The notes under the pieces are model-generated. The model was not told the DNA's origin. It worked only from the letters and a program-made list of their open reading frames with translations, and did no database searches. Made by a program: the position numbers and the translations under genes. 19,361 bases of DNA from an uncultured Prevotellaceae bacterium (GTDB taxonomy: Bacteria > Bacteroidota > Bacteroidia > Bacteroidales > Bacteroidaceae). The stretch covers positions 1 through 19,361 of the forward strand of contig CALFJG010000004.1 of the NCBI GenBank assembly GCA_937877625.1. Reading direction: 5' to 3'. Shown here in pieces: positions 14,774-19,361 of this stretch (position 1 is its first letter; each line of letters opens with the position of its first letter).

Positions 14774-15967
14774 ATGAAAAAGATACTTAAATCGATAACT
14801 CTTCTCACGCTCGGTGTGCTGATGAGTGTCGGTATGCAATCGTGCTTAGACGATGGCAATGAAACCATCGCCTTAGAAAAAGCGCGCAACCATACCGGCA
14901 TCCCCGACGACAGCGAGGCAGGAGAAAGCCCTGTTATCACCGACGGCTCTACGACTACCATACCCAACGTGTCCTATAGTACCGAGATAGTGAACGGCGA
15001 TGTGGTGGTACGCTTGGATATGACCGGCGTGCGCGACGCCGAAACGCTTGAGTGGCTCCGCCTCTTTGGCACGCGCCAGCAGCACCAGAATATATGGGTG
15101 GAAGTTGACGGTAAACCCAAAGGCTTCACCGTATATAACAATGCCGACGACGAGAAGGAGGATGCTATCAGCACCGATATCGTCTTCCTCGTGGACAATT
15201 CGGGCTCTATGTCGGAAGAAGCCAATGCCATAGCGCGTGACATCGTGGACTGGGTACAGAAACTCGTAGCGTCTAATCTTGATGTCTGCTTCGGCTGCGT
15301 GGGCTACGACGTATATGGCAATATCAACGGTGCGATAGACATTACCGACAGTGAGTCAATCATCGATTTCTTTGACTATAGCTCGGGAACAGACCGTACC
15401 GTACACTTTGAGGGTCCAAATGCCTCAACGCTTCGTAGCGCAGCCTCCACCTATACTCGTATTTCCGATGAATGTGGCGGTAAAGCCCTGCGTTTTGCCG
15501 ACGATCAGTTCCATTTCCGCACACGTGCCAACCGCGTATATGTAAACTTTACCGATGAGCCTAACCAGCCAAATTATGTTGAAGGCTATTCAACGGAATA
15601 CTTCAAAGATCAAGCCAACTGGCCTTCAACGAAGGGTACGGTTCACACGGTGTTTAGTTCGGATACCACGTGGGTAGTCAACAACGAGGTTATGAGCTAC
15701 CGTGAACGTCCGTGGCGTATTTCGTGGTACACGGGCGGCACCACGTTCTTCACCTCTTCAAGCTTTACCGGCGTAGATCTTGAAAGCTTGCCCGTTACCG
15801 GGGCTATGCAGAATAGTTATGTCATTCGTTTCACTAACGTAGATGACTTGATGGACGGACAGCCGCACGAGGTGAAGATCACCGTGCTTTCCGAGGACGG
15901 CAAGACGCGTGCTGTACGTATCTTCTATATTGTATTTGGTGAACCAGAGGACACCGACTCCGAATAA
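14774..15967 (+). CDS. von Willebrand factor A-domain lipoprotein
   Basis: I choose the ATG at 14774, giving 397 aa; the GTG at 14765 overlaps the OmpA stop and adds only MNA before a standard lipoprotein signal. The lipobox is MQSC (Cys24), followed by LDDGNE. Residues about 62-125 are beta-rich. The vWA domain starts at about 134 with TDIVFLVDNSGSMSEEA, which contains the MIDAS motif DxSxS (Asp141, Ser143, Ser145); a likely further metal ligand is Asp261 in NFTDEPNQP. It may bind a divalent metal and a protein or matrix partner. The C-terminus (about 345-397) is another short beta region. It lies 5 bp after the OmpA gene and 18 bp before the next lipoprotein. The start of the mature protein (SCLDDGNET) resembles that of its neighbour (SCLDDGTET). 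Confidence 0.9.
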   Translation: MKKILKSITLLTLGVLMSVGMQSCLDDGNETIALEKARNHTGIPDDSEAGESPVITDGSTTTIPNVSYSTEIVNGDVVVRLDMTGVRDAETLEWLRLFGTRQQHQNIWVEVDGKPKGFTVYNNADDEKEDAISTDIVFLVDNSGSMSEEANAIARDIVDWVQKLVASNLDVCFGCVGYDVYGNINGAIDITDSESIIDFFDYSSGTDRTVHFEGPNASTLRSAASTYTRISDECGGKALRFADDQFHFRTRANRVYVNFTDEPNQPNYVEGYSTEYFKDQANWPSTKGTVHTVFSSDTTWVVNNEVMSYRERPWRISWYTGGTTFFTSSSFTGVDLESLPVTGAMQNSYVIRFTNVDDLMDGQPHEVKITVLSEDGKTRAVRIFYIVFGEPEDTDSE

Positions 15968-15985
15968 TAAACACACAGACCAGTT

Positions 15986-17641
15986 ATGAAAACAACGAAA
16001 CTTCTCGGACGACTGTGGCTCGTCTTAGTGAGCGTGTGTGCCACATTGGGCTTTGTGTCTTGTCTTGACGATGGCACGGAGACTTTCCCCCTTGAACCCG
16101 GCGACATACAGGTGTTGGCCGAGGGAACGTGGCGGGTATCAACGAGCGAACTCCTTGACTTGGCTACACGCAAGCACGTCTCGGATATGCCCGACGATGA
16201 GTTGCTCTACAGTTGCATTAAAATAGAAGATGGTACACTCGTCGTGCAGACCGATGACGACGAGTGGGAGATTGACGCTTTCGTCGAGGGCGAGGACTAC
16301 TATGTCTATATCAACGACCACTTGTATCGCCTCACCTCCCTCGGCAAGGGACGCTTATCCGTAGAGACCGAGCGCGACGTGAACGGCGAGGTATTTGTGC
16401 ATCGCTATATCCTTGATAAGGTCAGCAGCATTGAGCGTCCGGACTATAGCGGCGACCCCGAGGATACCGACCGTAACGACGATGAGAATGCTACCTCGGT
16501 GGTTAGTTCAAGCGAGAGCCGCACCATTATTCGCGGTGGCTACACGCTGGTGGTTCCTAAGGGTGCTGTACCGACCAATAGCGATGGCGAGGACGGACGC
16601 GTGGCATTCAGTCTGCGCCACGCCGATGCCGACGACCTGCCCGCCAGTTTGCCCAGCGGCACCACATTAGTGGAGGGCGGAAATATCAAGGTGGAGCCAA
16701 TGGGCTTTACCTTTACATCACCGCTCGAGCTCAGAGTACCGTTACAAGGCTTCAGCCCCTCCGACGTGGCACTCTATCGCTACGACGAGGCTTCCCGACG
16801 TTGGGTCGCCGTGCCATGGAGTAAAATCAACGACGACGGAACGGCTTCTGTCAGCGTACTCGAACTCGGACAATTTGTGCTTGTGAAGCAGTCCGCCGAG
16901 GCCTCACAGCAGATGGGCGGCATACATATCAGTAGCCGCTACATCGAGCAAGGCTATTATTATTATCTGACTCTCACACCCACCTCCCTTTCCAGCGGGC
17001 AGACACGCACGATAGCCTTCACCGCCAATGGTAAAGACCTCTATATGGCCGGTATTCCCAAGGGCACCTACACCGCTGTGGTGTCGCGTGAGGCACGCGA
17101 GGCCTCGCAGCAGGCCGCCACGGGTACGCAGACCTATAACGAGGTGATAGAGGTTAATGTGACGAACACCCTTGTGGCAGGCAGCGGTGGCTACGACACC
17201 TATCGCGGCTGGACGGAGATATCGCTCTCCAGCGACGGATGGAACAGCGGGCGTCCCACCATCTGGGGCGACGAAACCGTTACCTACGGAACAGGTAAGT
17301 TCCAGGCCACACTCACCTGGGTGAACGAGGCCGGAAACGGTACGGACTACGACCTGCACCTCACCACTCCCTCGGGAGAAGTGTATTACGGCCACATGCG
17401 CGAGGGCTCTTTTGAACTCGACCGCGACTGGCTCACGGGAGCCGGCAATGCTATAGAGAATATATATAGCATCAACGATGTGTTTGCCGCCGGCACCTAT
17501 AAGGTGCGCGTACACCACTACAGTGGTGCCACGGGCAAACGCTTCAACTGCCGTATCTTGGTGAATGGCGTAGTGGTGAAATCTGTCACCGGCGTGCAGG
17601 ATACTGGCTATGCTGACATCTATACCTTTACTATCGAATAA
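15986..17641 (+). CDS. multidomain lipoprotein with ZU5-like and DUF2135/YfaP-like regions
   Basis: A 551-aa lipoprotein (lipobox FVSC, Cys26; then LDDGTE). Three regions can be seen. Residues about 40-148 look lipocalin-like (LAEGTWRVS, YYVYINDHLYRL, VHRYILDKV). Residues about 180-305 resemble a ZU5-type beta domain (IIRGGYTLVVPKGAVP, FTFTSPLELRVPL, YRYDEASRRWVAVPW). Residues about 438-527 fit the DUF2135/YfaP pattern: ATLTWVNEAGNGTDYDLHLT, then PSGEVYYGH, and GTYKVRVHHYSG. The stretch 310-435 shows a beta-rich segment I cannot assign. It starts 18 bp after the vWA gene and is followed by a hairpin, so it is the end of the operon. DUF2135 domains often occur next to vWA domains in other proteins, which supports a shared function, though that is family knowledge and not proof here. 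Confidence 0.8.
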   Translation: MKTTKLLGRLWLVLVSVCATLGFVSCLDDGTETFPLEPGDIQVLAEGTWRVSTSELLDLATRKHVSDMPDDELLYSCIKIEDGTLVVQTDDDEWEIDAFVEGEDYYVYINDHLYRLTSLGKGRLSVETERDVNGEVFVHRYILDKVSSIERPDYSGDPEDTDRNDDENATSVVSSSESRTIIRGGYTLVVPKGAVPTNSDGEDGRVAFSLRHADADDLPASLPSGTTLVEGGNIKVEPMGFTFTSPLELRVPLQGFSPSDVALYRYDEASRRWVAVPWSKINDDGTASVSVLELGQFVLVKQSAEASQQMGGIHISSRYIEQGYYYYLTLTPTSLSSGQTRTIAFTANGKDLYMAGIPKGTYTAVVSREAREASQQAATGTQTYNEVIEVNVTNTLVAGSGGYDTYRGWTEISLSSDGWNSGRPTIWGDETVTYGTGKFQATLTWVNEAGNGTDYDLHLTTPSGEVYYGHMREGSFELDRDWLTGAGNAIENIYSINDVFAAGTYKVRVHHYSGATGKRFNCRILVNGVVVKSVTGVQDTGYADIYTFTIE

Positions 17642-17651
17642 CTGTTAACCA

Positions 17652-17690
17652 GCGTGCAGGAGGCCTCTGTAACAACAGGCCTCCTCACGC
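17652..17690 (+). terminator. hairpin after the OmpA-vWA-DUF2135 operon
   Basis: AGGAGGCCT (17658-17666) pairs with AGGCCTCCT (17677-17685), and an outer GCGTG/CACGC pair (17652-17656 with 17686-17690) extends the stem to 14 bp with one bulged base at 17657. The loop is 10 nt. There is no clear T-run after it, so termination efficiency is uncertain. Confidence 0.65.
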
Positions 17691-17716
17691 ACTAATTCTA
17701 AATCATCAAAAAACTT

Positions 17717-17793
17717 ATGAAAAAGCTTTTAATGGCTCTCTTGGGCCTGTCTCTTTGTCTGGGCTTCACCGCTTGCGGCGACGACGATGACAA
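17717..17793 (+). repeat. direct repeat: lipoprotein start and signal-peptide cassette, copy 1
   Basis: The first 77 nt of this gene match 18278-18354 with one mismatch (position 17731). Identity stops abruptly just after the GDDDD codons. Upstream the similarity is partial (CTAAAT-ATCAA-ACTTATG pattern). Confidence 0.95.
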
Positions 17794-18226
17794 CGATTCT
17801 TCTGGCAGCGGTGTAATGAAGCTTAACGGGAAGGACTATGCCCTGACCTATGGTTTCTATGATACTGCCCAAGACGACTGCGTCTCGTTTGAATTTTCTA
17901 ATTTCAATTTAGCAAATCCAAGTGGAAGCATTCCTAAGAAAATAGATATGTTGTATTTCAACATCGAAGGGATTACTTCTTTAGAGCCAGGAACATACAA
18001 CGTGGTGATAGAGTTTTCTTCTTCCAGCACGTCTGATGAGGAGGTTAGTTACCCCGGTGCAGCAGGTAGTGTTAGTTTGACCCTTGAGAAAGATGGCAGC
18101 AACTACAAGATTACTATTCCAGAAACTACCGTCTCTTATTATCCTTCGGGAGATGAAGCGGAGAGCATCGAAGCATCTTTCTCCTTTAGTTGGACAGGTC
18201 AGCTGAAGTATTGCGAGCCGGACTAA
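17717..18226 (+). CDS. lipoprotein of unknown function
   Basis: A 169-aa lipoprotein with lipobox FTAC (Cys20) followed by GDDDDN, again a likely surface signal. The mature part is beta-rich (VMKLNGKDYALTYGFYDTA, EPGTYNVVIEFSSSS, GSVSLTLEKDGSNYKITIPE). I recognise no named domain. The A/T-rich mature codons contrast with the signal-peptide codons. Nucleotides 17717-17793 match 18278-18354 at 76 of 77 positions, but the mature proteins are unrelated. It starts 75 bp after the DUF2135 gene. No TAnnTTTG box is evident upstream. Confidence 0.78.
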   Translation: MKKLLMALLGLSLCLGFTACGDDDDNDSSGSGVMKLNGKDYALTYGFYDTAQDDCVSFEFSNFNLANPSGSIPKKIDMLYFNIEGITSLEPGTYNVVIEFSSSSTSDEEVSYPGAAGSVSLTLEKDGSNYKITIPETTVSYYPSGDEAESIEASFSFSWTGQLKYCEPD

Positions 18227-18277
18227 CGGCCAAAAGAAATCATTGCTAACATATTTTTTTCTAAATTATCAAGACTT

Positions 18278-18354
18278 ATGAAAAAGCTTTTTATGGCTCT
18301 CTTGGGCCTGTCTCTTTGTCTGGGCTTCACCGCTTGCGGCGACGACGATGACAA
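18278..18354 (+). repeat. direct repeat: lipoprotein start and signal-peptide cassette, copy 2
   Basis: Partner of 17717-17793, 76 of 77 bases identical. It encodes the signal peptide, lipobox and the acidic stretch after Cys20. Confidence 0.95.
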
Positions 18355-19264
18355 AGGATCGAGTGCAACTCCCGAACCTACGATAACCACCGCTGCAGGA
18401 GATATTCTGAAACTTTATAGCGCACCATACGGTTATTGGTACGAATATGATGACAAAGGCAAACTCACGTCGTTCTCTGATGTAGATAATACGTGGTACG
18501 TTCAAGGTAACGCTTTTACAATCAAAGATGAAGATGGTGACATGACTTTTTCGTTCACCTTTAATAGTGCCGGGCTTATTAGTTCTTGTAAAGGTACTGT
18601 ATCCTCTGAAGATGAAGACGGCTATGAGAAAGGTACTGTATCCTATGATTTTAGTTACAACAGCAAGAAACAATGCACCAGCGCGAAGCTTACATATAGC
18701 GGCGAATGGTCTGATGAATACGGTACGGGGAAGGAAAACGGTACTGGGACGATGACTTATTCGTGGCAGAACGACAACCTTGTCAAGGCTGTGCATAATG
18801 ATAAATGTGTATACCAAGAAATTGACGGTCGCGTTGTAGAAAAGACAATAGAAAATGGACGTGAAACATTCGAATATACCTATTCTGATTTGCGCAACCC
18901 ACTTCTGCAGATGCCTTTATGTATTGCCGAAGTCGTTCCGTTTGACTACGTTATAGTACTTGACGCTCTCTCCTTGTTAGGCCTTGGCGGTGTAGGTCCT
19001 GCCTATTTCCCCAGTAAGGTAATATATACAGAAGAGTACTGGGAAGATGGTGAAGAACCAAGTTCGTATTCTGACTCTTACTCTTTTACTTTTGTCCTCA
19101 ACGGCGATGGTACGATAGCCTCTGAGAATGGTCAGTCATACAGTTACTCCTCTACCGATGGCTCTGAGTACTATTCTCCTGCCAAGCGTCTCGCCTCCTC
19201 CCTTCGCGAGAATTTCAACAAGCGCCACCATAAGTTTACGCGTTCAAAATTCCGTAAGAAATAG
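18278..19264 (+). CDS. DUF4595-like lipoprotein with a basic C-terminal tail
   Basis: A 328-aa lipoprotein with the same signal peptide and lipobox as its upstream neighbour (FTAC, Cys20, then GDDDDK). The mature part has repeated strand-turn units such as WYEYDDKGKLTSFSD, FTFNSAGLISSCKG, YNSKKQCTSAKLTYSG and MTYSWQNDNLVKAV, and later YSDLRNPLLQMPL and YFPSKVIYTEEYWEDG. This resembles the DUF4595 family of Bacteroidetes lipoproteins; I cannot check it against a profile. The last 25 residues (RLASSLRENFNKRHHK then FTRSKFRKK) are strongly basic and unlike the rest, and are not part of the usual domain. It is separated by 51 bp from its neighbour. Function unknown. Confidence 0.78.
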   Translation: MKKLFMALLGLSLCLGFTACGDDDDKGSSATPEPTITTAAGDILKLYSAPYGYWYEYDDKGKLTSFSDVDNTWYVQGNAFTIKDEDGDMTFSFTFNSAGLISSCKGTVSSEDEDGYEKGTVSYDFSYNSKKQCTSAKLTYSGEWSDEYGTGKENGTGTMTYSWQNDNLVKAVHNDKCVYQEIDGRVVEKTIENGRETFEYTYSDLRNPLLQMPLCIAEVVPFDYVIVLDALSLLGLGGVGPAYFPSKVIYTEEYWEDGEEPSSYSDSYSFTFVLNGDGTIASENGQSYSYSSTDGSEYYSPAKRLASSLRENFNKRHHKFTRSKFRKK

Positions 19265-19282
19265 GTCAAGCACCGTTTTACG

Positions 19283-19291
19283 TATCTTTGC
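19283..19291 (+). promoter_or_regulatory. candidate Bacteroidetes -7 box
   Basis: TATCTTTGC fits TAnnTTTG. It is 42 bp upstream of the next ATG (19334). No TTG is evident at the expected -33 position. Confidence 0.5.
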
Positions 19292-19333
19292 ATTAACCTA
19301 AAACCTATTTTCGTAAATCTTTCTTTAATTGCT

Positions 19334-19361
19334 ATGAAAAAGTTTCTTTCTCTCACGGCTT
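19334..19361 (+). CDS. start of an exported protein, cut off by the window end
   Basis: Only MKKFLSLTA is visible, nine codons. A Lys-Lys start followed by hydrophobic residues suggests a signal peptide, and a TAnnTTTG box lies just upstream. Nothing more can be said about the product. Confidence 0.5.

Overview
The window looks like chromosomal DNA from a member of the Bacteroidales, probably Prevotellaceae-like. The evidence is a SusC/SusD outer-membrane pair, seven lipoproteins with acidic residues right after the lipobox cysteine, Bacteroidetes-type TAnnTTTG promoter boxes, no obvious Shine-Dalgarno sequences, and OMP_b-brl and OmpA-family envelope proteins. The genus is an inference. Every gene I accept is on the + strand. 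I saw no rRNA, tRNA, transposase, phage gene or CRISPR array.

Layout. (1) 1-5476 is a SusC-SusD-lipoprotein operon for uptake of an unknown glycan or peptide; its start lies outside the window, and it ends at a very strong hairpin terminator (5492-5536). (2) 5537-6122 has no gene but holds two GC-rich palindromic elements that flank an AT-rich array of eight 21-bp units, each carrying a TTTAA core. (3) 6177-10190 is a leucine-biosynthesis operon, leuC-X-leuD-leuB. X is an unrecognised secreted protein built of two copies of one domain, and its start codon overlaps the leuC stop. (4) 10191-11067 is an 877-bp gene-free stretch. It has nested inverted repeats, then a good Bacteroidetes promoter, then sequence that can fold and could be a small RNA or a leader of the next gene. 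(5) 11068-12947 encodes a TolB-like propeller protein and an outer-membrane beta-barrel protein. (6) 13025-17641 encodes a small lipocalin-like lipoprotein, an OmpA-family protein, a von Willebrand A (vWA) lipoprotein, and a large lipoprotein with ZU5-like and DUF2135/YfaP-like regions. The last three are 5 and 18 bp apart and form the most interesting protein cluster. (7) 17717-19361 has two lipoproteins that share an almost identical 77-nt start and signal-peptide sequence but unrelated mature parts, followed by the first codons of another exported protein.

Nearly all products outside leuCDB are predicted to be exported, and most to reach the outer membrane or cell surface. The SusCD operon would import a ligand and LeuCDB would carry out the isopropylmalate steps of leucine synthesis. 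The OmpA/vWA/DUF2135 genes could form a surface complex tied to peptidoglycan, but that is inference. The best candidates for something undescribed are the 21-bp array, the gene embedded in the leu operon, the OmpA-vWA-DUF2135 operon, and the structured region upstream of 11068.
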